A stretch of 64,000 nt of DNA from assembly GCA_001829315.1 (NCBI GenBank), contig MIAY01000025.1, positions 62,928 through 126,927 of the forward strand, given 5' to 3'. Made by a program: the position numbers and the translations under genes. The first letter of the stretch is position 1, and every line of letters begins with the position of its first letter. Origin of the DNA: Spirochaetes bacterium GWE1_32_154 (GTDB lineage: Bacteria > Spirochaetota > GWE2-31-10). The notes under the pieces are model-generated. The model searched no databases and had not been told where the DNA came from. It saw only the letters and a program-made list of their open reading frames with translations. Positions 52,747 to 62,276 of this stretch are shown one piece after another.

Positions 52747-55700
52747 ATGAAAAAAATTAAAGGTATTACAGCTATTATTGTAACCATTCTATTTGTAATG
52801 TCGTGTACTCAACCAATTGCTTCGGTTCCCGATAAAGCACCTGAGGAAAAAATTACGTTATTGGGAAATATTATTATTTCACATAGTCTTATATTAGCTG
52901 AATGTGTCAGTTCTATAACAATTTCTTCCGATGCACTTTCATCTTCTGTTACAACTGAGTATAATGATGAATTAATTATTCTTTCAGAAATGAGTGAAGG
53001 TACTCATGATTTTACTATCAGTTTTACTGATTCAGCTATGAATGAATACTATAAAAAAGAAATGAGTATTACAGTAATAGGTCAGGAAACAGTAAGGGTT
53101 ACCATAGACGATGTTGTTCAAACAAAAGTGACACCTCTACAGGCCCTCACTCCATCAGGTATAATTTCACCTGAAACGCAATTAGTGCTTACCGCAGAAA
53201 GTGATGATGTAGTTATTTATTATACTATTGATGGTTCAATTCCTGATAGTCAGTCAAAAGTGTATGCGGGTCCGATTTTATTATCTGATAGTGCTACCCT
53301 CAAAGCAGTCGGAGTTAAAAAAGATTTAATGTCGTCTGATATTATTTCAATCGATTATATTGTAAGTTTGACGAAAGCATCATCACCGGTAATTACACCG
53401 GTATCAGGTGATTATAACAAATCTGTAATCGTGACAATCCTATCATCAGATAATTCGGAGATTTATTATACCGATAATGACACAACACCGGATGTTAATT
53501 CAAAAAAATATACAGCTCCATTTGCTTTGTCTGATAATGGAACATATATAATAAAAACAATAGCCATTCATAGTAAGAAAGAAAATTCTGAAATTATCAC
53601 AAGAAGATACGTGATAAGTAATGCTATAGAAATGAAGAAAACAGCAACTCCTGTGGTTTCTGCTGCACATGCTGACCCGTATTTTCCGACAACATTATTT
53701 ACGCTGTCAACCGGTACTGAAAATGCAACAATTTATTATTCAGTTAATAATGAAAATCTAGTAAAGAGTGAAAAGTTTCTCTATAAATCAGGTTTTACAT
53801 TACCTGAAGGAACTCATACAATTAAAGCATTTGCGGTTCATACAGAGTATGACGATTCTGATATGCTGGAAGTTACATATCAGATTACAAAGGCTACTGA
53901 CCCTGTAAAAATAAAGGTGTCAACACCTTCTCTTAAAGCAGAACATGAAGCTCCCTATACAATAACAACTCAATTTCAGTTGATTACTGGAACTGATCTT
54001 GCAAAGATATATTATACAACTGATGGAACTGAACCGGCTATAATTGATGAAAATCTTTATAGTAAGGGGTTTATTCTTGCTAAAGGTGTCAACGTTATTA
54101 AGGCACGGGCAATAAAAACTGATTGTACTAATTCAGATCTTTTTGTAATATCTGTAACAATAGTTGAGTCTGATATTATTAATAAAAAAGTAACCCTGCC
54201 TTCTATTACTGCAAGTCACGCAGCACCTTATAAATTAACAACTGTATTCCAATTATTATCGACAACGCCGGAATCAAAAATTTATTATACAACCAATGGT
54301 GCTGATCCGGAAGTTAATCCTGCTTTATTATATTCTACCGGTTTCAGTCTACCTGAAGGTACATATACGCTAAAAGCAATTGCGGTTAGAGCAGATTACG
54401 ATAATTCGGATATTTTTTCAAATACTATAATAATCAATACAAATGAAATAGTTAAGAAGGCTGAAATGCCTAATTTGATTAGTGATATTCCATCACCTTA
54501 TAAACCTGCTACCAAATTTCAATTAGTTTCAAATACAGAATCAGCATCTATTTATTATACAACAACCGGAACTGAACCGGCTATTGATGCAGGCAATTTA
54601 TATAATGGGGCATTTTCACTTGCAAAGGGTTCATATACTATAAAAGCAATTGCTGTAAAAGACGGTTATATAAAATCTGATGTTTTTGCAGTTTCTGTTA
54701 ATATTAGCGATGAAATTATTATAACCGATTTCATAGTTCATTTCAAAAAACCTGCTACATGGAACGGTGTTTTTATTCACTACTGGCAAAATGCGTCCTC
54801 ACCGATTACTGATTGGTTTTCAGGCGGTGTAGCTATGACAGAAAGTGAGAACGGATGGTATAGTTTTACATTTAATAAAACTGATCTGGTTTCAAATAAG
54901 ATAAGTTTTCTCTTTAAAGATAAAGCGGGCGCTCCAACGAATAAGTCAGTAGACTTTACCTCCCGATCAATGAGTGATCCGAACTGGTACTGGTCAGACA
55001 GCAAATGGTATTCTGAAAATCCTGAAACACCAGCTGCTCCGTCAATTGTAATATCTCCAGAGAACGGATCATTAAACGGTGATGATAAAATCAAAATTAC
55101 TATTACATCAGTCAATAACCCGTTAACTAAAAATGATATACTATTCGCCGGAAAAACAGTTACGATGACAGGTGATTCTATTGAATTAACAGTAAAAGAT
55201 TATATTAGTGCTAATGGTAATTCCGCACAACTTAGTATTAATACATCAAACAGCGTTGGTGACACCAATAAAGTCACAACATTCACGAGAAATGATGAGA
55301 TTCAGGTAAAAGGAATTAAATTATATTTTGAATTGCCGGTTGCTCCTGTTTTATATGTATGGATTACTGATAGCGCAGGCAAAATAATCGCTTCTCCTAT
55401 GGGAGGATGGCCCGGTAAAACTATGACAGAAACGTATATCGGAGCAAATAGTAAATTGTGGTATGTTTTTGATGCCGGTGATGTTCCTGCCGTAAACTTT
55501 ATTCTCAATGCAGCAGGTGGTTCAGATCAGTCAAGAACGCAAACCGGCTGGTTAGCTGCCGATGGGAAATGGTATGACGAGGATCCTTATAAACCTTCAG
55601 CTCCTGTAATCACCGTTAACTTCTCAAACAATGCTATTTATAAAGGGGAAAAAAGTATTTCTATTGCCGTTACAGCAAGAAATGCAACTGTTGATACAGT

Positions 55701-57603
55701 TACATCGACCTCGGATGGTTCCAGTTTCAATTATAGTTCTGCAGGTCTTATGTTGTCTGATATAATCAAGACTGATATGAAAACATCAACGATTGTTATT
55801 GAAGCATCAAACTCAATTGGTGCAACAAGAAAAACGTATGTTATAAAAAGAGATGATAATTATTCGATACCTACAGGTATCTTTACATGGGATAATGCAC
55901 TGGTTTATTTTGTTCTAACCGACAGATTTTTTGACGGTAATTCGACAAATAATACATCGTATGATAGAAAAAGATTTGATGATGAAGTTCTTGATATTGC
56001 AACATTTCATGGCGGAGATTTAAAAGGTCTTACTATGAAAATTGAAGAAGGGTATTTCAATGAACTTGGTGTTAATGCAATATGGATGACAGCTGCCTAT
56101 GAACAGATTCATGGCTGGGTCGGCGGTGGGAGTGGTGATTTTCCTCATTATGCTTATCATGGATATTATGCTCTTGACTGGACTATGCTTGATAGAAACA
56201 TGGGAACTGTTAATGAAATGCGTGAACTGGTAAAAACGGCACATGAACATAATATCAGAATTGTAATGGATGTTGTTGTTAATCATGCCGGTTATAACTC
56301 AGTTATTGATATGTATGATTATGGTTTTGCATCATTTGATCAAAGTGTTATTGATGATAGATTATGGACTCATCCTTTAGTGAGACAGGATTGGCAAAGT
56401 CATCATGGTGATAAACCAAATGGAACAGTTTTTTATAAAGCTGATCAGATTAAAGATCCGTTAACATCAACACCTATTACTGACTGGTTACAATGGTGGG
56501 GACCTGATTGGGTACGATGTGGAATCGATGGATATGAACCCGGTGATGGCAGTTTCATCGAAGCTCCTCTTGCAGGACTTCCGGATATTAGAACTGAGAA
56601 AACCACAGCGGTTGCTATGGCTCCGATAATGAAAACAAAATGGAGTAAAGAAACATCGGCAGAGTATGATCCATGGATTGTTCCTGCAAATAAAGCAAAA
56701 AGGAATCCGGCTTCATCAGTAGTTCCGGCTGATTTTATTATAAGTTCACTTGCCGGCTGGGTTGAGGAATTTGGTATTGACGGCTTTCGAGTTGATACTG
56801 CAAAACATGTAGAACTTTTTAGATGGAAACAATTAAAAGAAGAAACTGATGCTGCATTAAAAAAATGGCGAGCAAGTTCACGAAGTGATAATGATCCTGC
56901 AAAGAACTGGACGGAAGATTTCTGGATGACCGGAGAGGTTTGGGATCAGGGAGTTAATAAAAATTCATATTACAGTAACGGCTTTGACTCGTTAATCAAT
57001 TTTACTTTCCCGCATAAAAACGGTGATGGTGATGTGGGTTCAACATGGGACGGGTATGCACAAGCAATTAATACTGATCCTGATTTTAATGCACTGACAT
57101 ATATTAACTCTCACGATATGGGGAAAGTTGGTTTTTTTGGTAAAGGTTCAAGCACTATTAAAGCCGGTACAGCACTTGTGTTGTCTCCGGGCGGGGTTCA
57201 AATATTCTATGGTGATGAAAATGACAGGGCAAAAGGTCCAACATGCAGTGATCCTGATCATCCGGTACGATCTGATTATCAATGGGGTGCTAATCCTGAA
57301 AAGTTGGCACATTGGAATAAAATCGGTCAATTCCGTAATCTTCACTTTGCTGTAGGAGCCGGTTTACAGGAAACACTATCGTCAAATGTGTATTACAGAG
57401 AGGCAACAGTTAAGGGTATACTTGATAAAATTGTTATAGCAATACAGGCAAGTGGTTCCCTAACGGTTGATGTTACAGGTAAATGGACTGACGGTATAGT
57501 ATTACGCGATTTTTATACAGGAAATATTTCCACTGTTACCGATGGAAAAGTAACTTTTGAAGCACATCAGAATGGTGTTATTCTGATTGAAGAAGTAAAG
57601 TAA
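52747..57603 (+). CDS. MalS-like alpha-amylase lipoprotein with chitobiase-C repeats and starch-binding modules
   Basis: About 1618 residues from ATG 52747 (AAGGAG upstream); an earlier in-frame start has no support. A lipoprotein signal (ILFVMSC) starts it. Six chitobiase-C/hexosaminidase-C-type Ig modules follow (about residues 125-655), with IYYTTDGTEPAI-type cores. Two CBM26-like starch-binding modules follow (GVFIHYWQNA, then WYVFDAGDVPAVNF). The C-terminal GH13 domain resembles periplasmic MalS: ALVYFVLTDRFFDG, YEQIHGWVGG with FPHYAYHGYY, VMDVVVNHAG, GIDGFRVDTAKHVEL (nucleophile), FWMTGEVWDQ (acid) and INSHDMG. It hydrolyses alpha-1,4-glucans at the cell surface or in the periplasm. Confidence 0.92.
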   Translation: MKKIKGITAIIVTILFVMSCTQPIASVPDKAPEEKITLLGNIIISHSLILAECVSSITISSDALSSSVTTEYNDELIILSEMSEGTHDFTISFTDSAMNEYYKKEMSITVIGQETVRVTIDDVVQTKVTPLQALTPSGIISPETQLVLTAESDDVVIYYTIDGSIPDSQSKVYAGPILLSDSATLKAVGVKKDLMSSDIISIDYIVSLTKASSPVITPVSGDYNKSVIVTILSSDNSEIYYTDNDTTPDVNSKKYTAPFALSDNGTYIIKTIAIHSKKENSEIITRRYVISNAIEMKKTATPVVSAAHADPYFPTTLFTLSTGTENATIYYSVNNENLVKSEKFLYKSGFTLPEGTHTIKAFAVHTEYDDSDMLEVTYQITKATDPVKIKVSTPSLKAEHEAPYTITTQFQLITGTDLAKIYYTTDGTEPAIIDENLYSKGFILAKGVNVIKARAIKTDCTNSDLFVISVTIVESDIINKKVTLPSITASHAAPYKLTTVFQLLSTTPESKIYYTTNGADPEVNPALLYSTGFSLPEGTYTLKAIAVRADYDNSDIFSNTIIINTNEIVKKAEMPNLISDIPSPYKPATKFQLVSNTESASIYYTTTGTEPAIDAGNLYNGAFSLAKGSYTIKAIAVKDGYIKSDVFAVSVNISDEIIITDFIVHFKKPATWNGVFIHYWQNASSPITDWFSGGVAMTESENGWYSFTFNKTDLVSNKISFLFKDKAGAPTNKSVDFTSRSMSDPNWYWSDSKWYSENPETPAAPSIVISPENGSLNGDDKIKITITSVNNPLTKNDILFAGKTVTMTGDSIELTVKDYISANGNSAQLSINTSNSVGDTNKVTTFTRNDEIQVKGIKLYFELPVAPVLYVWITDSAGKIIASPMGGWPGKTMTETYIGANSKLWYVFDAGDVPAVNFILNAAGGSDQSRTQTGWLAADGKWYDEDPYKPSAPVITVNFSNNAIYKGEKSISIAVTARNATVDTVTSTSDGSSFNYSSAGLMLSDIIKTDMKTSTIVIEASNSIGATRKTYVIKRDDNYSIPTGIFTWDNALVYFVLTDRFFDGNSTNNTSYDRKRFDDEVLDIATFHGGDLKGLTMKIEEGYFNELGVNAIWMTAAYEQIHGWVGGGSGDFPHYAYHGYYALDWTMLDRNMGTVNEMRELVKTAHEHNIRIVMDVVVNHAGYNSVIDMYDYGFASFDQSVIDDRLWTHPLVRQDWQSHHGDKPNGTVFYKADQIKDPLTSTPITDWLQWWGPDWVRCGIDGYEPGDGSFIEAPLAGLPDIRTEKTTAVAMAPIMKTKWSKETSAEYDPWIVPANKAKRNPASSVVPADFIISSLAGWVEEFGIDGFRVDTAKHVELFRWKQLKEETDAALKKWRASSRSDNDPAKNWTEDFWMTGEVWDQGVNKNSYYSNGFDSLINFTFPHKNGDGDVGSTWDGYAQAINTDPDFNALTYINSHDMGKVGFFGKGSSTIKAGTALVLSPGGVQIFYGDENDRAKGPTCSDPDHPVRSDYQWGANPEKLAHWNKIGQFRNLHFAVGAGLQETLSSNVYYREATVKGILDKIVIAIQASGSLTVDVTGKWTDGIVLRDFYTGNISTVTDGKVTFEAHQNGVILIEEVK

Positions 57604-57621
57604 GAATTCGTTTAATAAAAA

Positions 57622-57655
57622 AACTGCCACTATACATTTCTGTATAGTGGCAGTT
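57622..57655. terminator. rho-independent terminator, mainly for the minus strand
   Basis: AACTGCCACTATACA and its perfect complement form a 15-bp stem around TTTC. A T run follows on the minus strand and terminates the Rpn-like gene; the plus strand has only a weak T tract after the stem, so it may also slow readthrough from the amylase gene. Confidence 0.7.
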
Positions 57656-57687
57656 ATCTTGAATGTGGGATTGATATTTACTATCCC

Positions 57688-57718
57688 CTCTGTGAACTCA
57701 TAACCTCCGCGTGAAACA
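57688..57718. repeat. degraded CTCTGTG-type intergenic repeat
   Basis: CTCTGTGAACTC and CCTCCGCGTGAAAC in 31 bases resemble the reverse of the CACAGAG repeat at 11303-11333, heavily degraded. It lies between the terminator and the Rpn-like gene. Confidence 0.25.
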
Positions 57719-57753
57719 CTCCTGAAAAAAAAGGTTGAAAATCATTGAATCTC

Positions 57754-58737
57754 TCAAACCCGAAAAACTTCGAGAATCTCTTCTTTTTCCTTTCCCAAAA
57801 TGAGCATATCAGATGCCTCTTCAATTTTAGAAGTATCATTACAGTTTTGAATAATATCCTCATCTTGTTCAGAAATGAAAAATTTAAGTTTTAATTGACG
57901 AAGAAGCACTTTTTTCTCACCTTTGATCTCACCTTTCATTTCTCCTTTAATTTCACCTTTCATCATCCACTCTGCACCATGCAATCTTTCAAATGTATTT
58001 ACATAAGCCATCTTTTTGCTCTCCTGATAATTTAGTAATGTATCTTCAAATTTCTTATCAATATCAATGGGCAGTTTAATCACCCAATCAATGAAGTTAA
58101 ATAATACTCGTATATATTCCTCACTAAACCCTTTTTCAAGCAACAGTATTGTCAATCTGGTTTTCAAATCAAATTTCTTTTGTTGCTCTTTATTGCATGT
58201 ATGCCATTCTAATAAGCTATATGTTACCAAAGCAAAGGGGTTTTGTAAAGTTAAAAGTAGATCGCTTTGATCCTTAAAGTCTGTTATCTTCTTGTATGGA
58301 AATCTGAATTTATATTCAAACTCTTCAAACTTAAATAGATAGACATTATTAATGTTTTTACTGCTTCCGTCTGTCAAAAGTGCAACGCTCAGTATATCAT
58401 GATTATACCGGTCTTTGATTCTCGTATGGTAGTGAAGCATTCTTTCTGCAAAGTCTTTTTTGCGTGTTCCCTGAACTTCGATGTGGATGTAAAGGATGCT
58501 TTTTTTCCCATTTTTAAGGGTAACTGCTATCAATTTGTCAGCAACTTTATGGGTATGATATGATTTAGAAAATATCTTCTGAAGCTCTTTGTCTTTATGT
58601 TCAACCGGTTGTGTAAAATCAATACGATTATATAATGCCGGGAAGTAGAAATCAAAGAAATCGGTAGTGAATGCTTCGATTAAACTTTTCCATGCTTCAT
58701 CATATTCGCTTCGTGGTGTTGTTTTGTGGTTTTGCAC
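57754..58737 (-). CDS. Rpn family recombination-promoting nuclease / PD-(D/E)XK transposase-like protein
   Basis: 327 residues. The N-terminal half has DKLIAVTLKNGKKSILYIHI then EVQGTRKKDFAERMLHY, giving the PD-(D/E)XK D and E-x-Q positions. The second half is helical and includes a repetitive linker (KGEIKGEMKGEIKGEKK) before the C-terminal LRQLKLKFFISEQDEDII segment. Rpn proteins promote recA-independent recombination and are often multi-copy in bacterial genomes, including spirochaetes. Low-complexity repeats of this type are common in the family. The gene stands alone between the amylase and hybrid-kinase genes. Confidence 0.82.
   Translation of the reverse strand: MQNHKTTPRSEYDEAWKSLIEAFTTDFFDFYFPALYNRIDFTQPVEHKDKELQKIFSKSYHTHKVADKLIAVTLKNGKKSILYIHIEVQGTRKKDFAERMLHYHTRIKDRYNHDILSVALLTDGSSKNINNVYLFKFEEFEYKFRFPYKKITDFKDQSDLLLTLQNPFALVTYSLLEWHTCNKEQQKKFDLKTRLTILLLEKGFSEEYIRVLFNFIDWVIKLPIDIDKKFEDTLLNYQESKKMAYVNTFERLHGAEWMMKGEIKGEMKGEIKGEKKVLLRQLKLKFFISEQDEDIIQNCNDTSKIEEASDMLILGKEKEEILEVFRV
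57917..57964. repeat. four 12-bp tandem repeat units inside the Rpn-like gene
   Basis: Four units of 12 bp of the type TCACCTTTNATN (plus strand) occur back to back. Each encodes four residues of the KGEI/KGEM/KGEK linker, so any change in copy number stays in frame. Slipped-strand variation is possible. Confidence 0.7.
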
Positions 58738-58952
58738 ATTGTACTCCGTTTTTTCTCTACTTGTATTAAAGTGAAAAACGTGTAAAATCTGCGGATTTTT
58801 GAAAAAAATTATCTATTTTTTTATGCAAGTGTTTTAAGTAATTTACAATAGCGGTTACAAAAGAGAAGTAGTTTCAGGCTGTTTTTATATATTTTTCACT
58901 TTGCCGGATGGTCAGAGAGAATTATTTTATGGTTTCAAAGAAACGATGTTCT

Positions 58953-61265
58953 TTATTTCATAAGCATATATACTTTTTCAGAAAGCTCTTTAAAGAAATA
59001 AGGTTTTTGGATAAATTCGTCAGCACCCATTTGTAATGTCTGCTCAACTCTTTCATCTAACTGAAAACCGGAGGTTAATATAACTTTAACATCAGGTTTA
59101 ATTCCTTTTAAGTCTTTGTACGTTTCTTTTCCGGAAATCTTCGGCATTATCATATCAAGTAAAACAACCCTGATTTTATCGGGATTCTTCTTGAAAATTT
59201 CAATTCCTTCTAAACCGTCATTCGCAAGAATTACTTCATAACCGCATTTCATCAGCATTTCCCGCACAACTTTACGCATGATTTCTTCATCTTCAATAAC
59301 GAGAATTGTTCCGTTACCTTTTAGAACTTCTACTTCATCAGTGATGAAGTAATCAGGAATAGATTCGTCATTATAAACGGGAAAGTATATTTTAAAAGTT
59401 GTTCCCACGCCGAGCGTTGAATCAACTGAAATGAAACCTTTATGTTGTTTAATAATATTGTATACAATGGAAAGACCCAAACCTGAACCTTTGTCTTTTT
59501 TCTTTGTAGTAAAAAAAGGATCATATATCCGTGGTATATCTTCTTTATTTATACCTTCGCCGGTATCGTTTATTGAAATAACCCAATAATCTGTTGAGTT
59601 TGAATCGGGAAATAAAAGCTCAATTTTCTCGTTATAATCTTCTTTCTCTATCGAAAATGTTAATTGGCCACCCCATTTAGTAGATGAATCGCGCATAATT
59701 GTCATAGCATGACATGAATTTATTGCTATATTAAGTATTACTTGTTCAATTAACGCAACGTCACCAAAAATTACAGGATGGGGTGTTGTGTATGGTTTAA
59801 ATGTGATCGATATACTCTTATCAAATGAATTGAGAGATAATTTGTAAATATTTTCAATCGCGTTGTTCAGATCAACCGGTCTTTGTTTCATTGAATGTTT
59901 ACCTGAAATTGATAAAAGTTGCTTCACCAGTTCAGTCGCTCTTTTTGACGCTTGTTCTATTGTATCTAAATTATCAAGAAGAGACGGCTCATTATCAGGT
60001 ATTTCCATTTTTGCAAGAAAAACAGAACCTAATATGCCTCCCAGAATATTATTAAAATCATGAGCAATCCCGCCGGCTAAATCACGTACACTTTCCATTT
60101 TAAGAGTTTGTATTAGTTGTTCATCTTTCATAACCATTTCAGTTATATTCTCAAGTCTTAAAACAGTATATTTTTTCCCGTTATAATAAAATGGAGTTAT
60201 ATATAGATTGTAATAATAGCTTGAATTTGCATGAGTGTATTTGATATTATTAATAGTTCCTTTTTTATTATGTTCAATAAGATTTTCTATTGTATGTTTA
60301 TACTGAGAAAGAAAACCAAGTTCCATTATTGAAAATTTTTCTTTTTTCAAATCGAATGTATCAGTAAAAAATTTTGCCTCATTATTCATTTCGTGAACAT
60401 AAAAGTCAGCATCAATCGTAAACAACATTGAACTGATTGAATTAAAAATGGTTTCTATGTATTTTTGACCGCTTCTGACTTTTTCTTCGGCGAAAATTCG
60501 TTCTTTTATTTCTCTCTGAAGCGTTTCATTATTATCTGCTAATTGGTTTAAAAGAGAGTTTTTCTGATTAATAGTAGTATTAAGTTTTTGCATTAATCCG
60601 TTAAAACGGTTGCTTAATTCACCAAGTTCGTCATTTGAGTCGGTATAAATAATTTTGTTATATTCTGTATCAGAATATTCAATTGATTTAATAAAAACGG
60701 TTAATGAAACAATCGGATTAATAATTATATTTTTCAATGTAATAAAAAGTACAATAAAGAAAATGAGTGATAAAAATGTAAGACTTAATATAATTTTTTG
60801 AATGTTTGCAAATATTGTTTCTTTATATTTTCTATCTGAAATATAAATTTTGATTTCACCTAAAATCATGTTTTTATACATGATTTTAGATGTTTGTAAG
60901 TCAATTAAACCTTTAATTGTGCCTAAATCATCAGTATTTTTCTTTACAGGATACCATGTATTATTTCTTTCTGCTGCATAAACGAGTTTTCCGTCTTTAT
61001 TCGTGAGGTATGCACTGTAAATGTTTTTGTTTGATAACATTTCTATATACAAAACATTTGATATTTCATAATAATTTGAATCAAATAATGGTTGTGTGAG
61101 TAATAAAGTAACTCTTCTCAATGATTCTTTAGTACTTTCTTTAATTTCATTGTTTAAATTGAAATTTTGAAGTAAATTATACCCGTAACCCAAGAATATC
61201 ATGAGAATTAATATGCTTAAAGAAAGTGTTATTATTATTTTTAAAGAAATTGACTTAATTTTCAT
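58953..61265 (-). CDS. membrane hybrid histidine kinase (HAMP-PAS-HisKA-HATPase-REC)
   Basis: 770 residues. TM1 near 10-30, a sensor domain of about 130 residues, TM2 near 163-185, HAMP (NPIVSLTVFIKSIEYSDTEY), a coiled-coil, then PAS (SISSMLFTIDADFYVHEMNN). HisKA has GGIAHDFNNILGGILGSVF. HATPase has INSCHAM, INDTGEGINKED and GSGLGLSIVY. The C-terminal receiver has LVIEDEEIMRK, VVLLDMIMPKISG and FIQKPYFF. All catalytic residues are present. The phosphoryl group is expected to pass from His to the attached receiver. No output regulator is adjacent. Confidence 0.94.
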   Translation of the reverse strand: MKIKSISLKIIITLSLSILILMIFLGYGYNLLQNFNLNNEIKESTKESLRRVTLLLTQPLFDSNYYEISNVLYIEMLSNKNIYSAYLTNKDGKLVYAAERNNTWYPVKKNTDDLGTIKGLIDLQTSKIMYKNMILGEIKIYISDRKYKETIFANIQKIILSLTFLSLIFFIVLFITLKNIIINPIVSLTVFIKSIEYSDTEYNKIIYTDSNDELGELSNRFNGLMQKLNTTINQKNSLLNQLADNNETLQREIKERIFAEEKVRSGQKYIETIFNSISSMLFTIDADFYVHEMNNEAKFFTDTFDLKKEKFSIMELGFLSQYKHTIENLIEHNKKGTINNIKYTHANSSYYYNLYITPFYYNGKKYTVLRLENITEMVMKDEQLIQTLKMESVRDLAGGIAHDFNNILGGILGSVFLAKMEIPDNEPSLLDNLDTIEQASKRATELVKQLLSISGKHSMKQRPVDLNNAIENIYKLSLNSFDKSISITFKPYTTPHPVIFGDVALIEQVILNIAINSCHAMTIMRDSSTKWGGQLTFSIEKEDYNEKIELLFPDSNSTDYWVISINDTGEGINKEDIPRIYDPFFTTKKKDKGSGLGLSIVYNIIKQHKGFISVDSTLGVGTTFKIYFPVYNDESIPDYFITDEVEVLKGNGTILVIEDEEIMRKVVREMLMKCGYEVILANDGLEGIEIFKKNPDKIRVVLLDMIMPKISGKETYKDLKGIKPDVKVILTSGFQLDERVEQTLQMGADEFIQKPYFFKELSEKVYMLMK

Positions 61266-61360
61266 CTGTTAGCAACCAATCGTAATTCCGATATAATGAT
61301 ATATGTTTAAATCACTATAACAGAAAAAAAGATTAATTGTAACAGAAGAGTAAAAAAATA

Positions 61361-62161
61361 TTAGTAATGAATATCATGTATCATTTTTTCAATAACATCC
61401 AATTTTTCATTTAAATTTTTAATTGTTTTTTCGATTTTTTCTTTTTCTTTCTGAAGCTTTGTAATCGGATCATCAGTTTCTTTTTCTTTTGCACTGTCAG
61501 ATATAATGCCTTTAACGGTATCAGGACTCTCACCTTCCATGAAAGCTTCTTCTGCTTCTTTACGAGCTTCTTCATCTTTAATAGAAGAAACAAGCTTCAT
61601 ATTTTCATAACCGATTTCAGGTGTAATATCCATTTCATGGACTCTGATTATTGTTTTTGCTGTATTTCTATGTATATTTAATTCACGGTCAACAAAATCT
61701 TCAAAACTAAGATCGTGTTTTATACATAATAAATGAGCTTCTTTCAGTAAACCGCCAAGTTCTTTCATCAACTGACCGTTTTCCTGTAAAAAGTTCTTTT
61801 TTATCCGTTTAATGAGAATTTCAAACTCTTTGTCTTTTTTATATGGATTGGTATAAATATTCGCTTCTTCTGCTTTTTTTAATAGTTTATGAAAAATCTG
61901 CTGATATTTTGAAGTATGTGATCGTGCTGTAATAATAGGTCCGAACATAGTGTGATTTATGTGATGAGCAAACTCATGAATTGCCGCATAGATAAGCTGA
62001 TTATCATCAGTAAAATTTTTATTATGAATTAGAATTTCTTTTTCTTCCGGTTTATATAAACCGTGCACTTTTTTACTCATTTTACCGGTAAAAACAAGAA
62101 GGAAGTCAGGTGCTTGCGGGTACAAACTTACGAGTTTTTCTTTAACCTGTTCTATATTCAT
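61361..62161 (-). CDS. HExxH zinc-peptidase-like protein with ParB-like helix-turn-helix region
   Basis: About 266 residues from ATG 62161 (GGAG upstream); longer in-frame starts to 62248 add an implausible hydrophobic stretch. IYAAIHEFAHHINH near residue 60 matches the HExxH zinc-peptidase motif, within a small SprT-like or M78-like N-terminal domain. Residues 145-200 (CIKHDLSFEDFVDRELNIHR then NTAKTIIRVHEMDI) look like a ParB/KorB-type HTH. A charged coiled-coil forms the C-terminus (KEKEKIEKTIKNLNEKLDVI). It is soluble. The combination is unusual. It diverges from the partial lipoprotein gene. Confidence 0.7.
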   Translation of the reverse strand: MNIEQVKEKLVSLYPQAPDFLLVFTGKMSKKVHGLYKPEEKEILIHNKNFTDDNQLIYAAIHEFAHHINHTMFGPIITARSHTSKYQQIFHKLLKKAEEANIYTNPYKKDKEFEILIKRIKKNFLQENGQLMKELGGLLKEAHLLCIKHDLSFEDFVDRELNIHRNTAKTIIRVHEMDITPEIGYENMKLVSSIKDEEARKEAEEAFMEGESPDTVKGIISDSAKEKETDDPITKLQKEKEKIEKTIKNLNEKLDVIEKMIHDIHY

Positions 62162-62276
62162 TAGTATCTCCGATATTGAAATTATTTGATATTTAATAGT
62201 GAAAAAAATTGGAAAGTAATGTATAGTATTAATAGTGATGATTGTCAATTTTATATATTACACAAGATGGAGCGTT

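Noticed and set aside
57754-58737. Complete insertion sequence around the Rpn-like gene
   Set aside because: No flanking inverted repeats or target duplications could be seen; Rpn genes normally stand alone.
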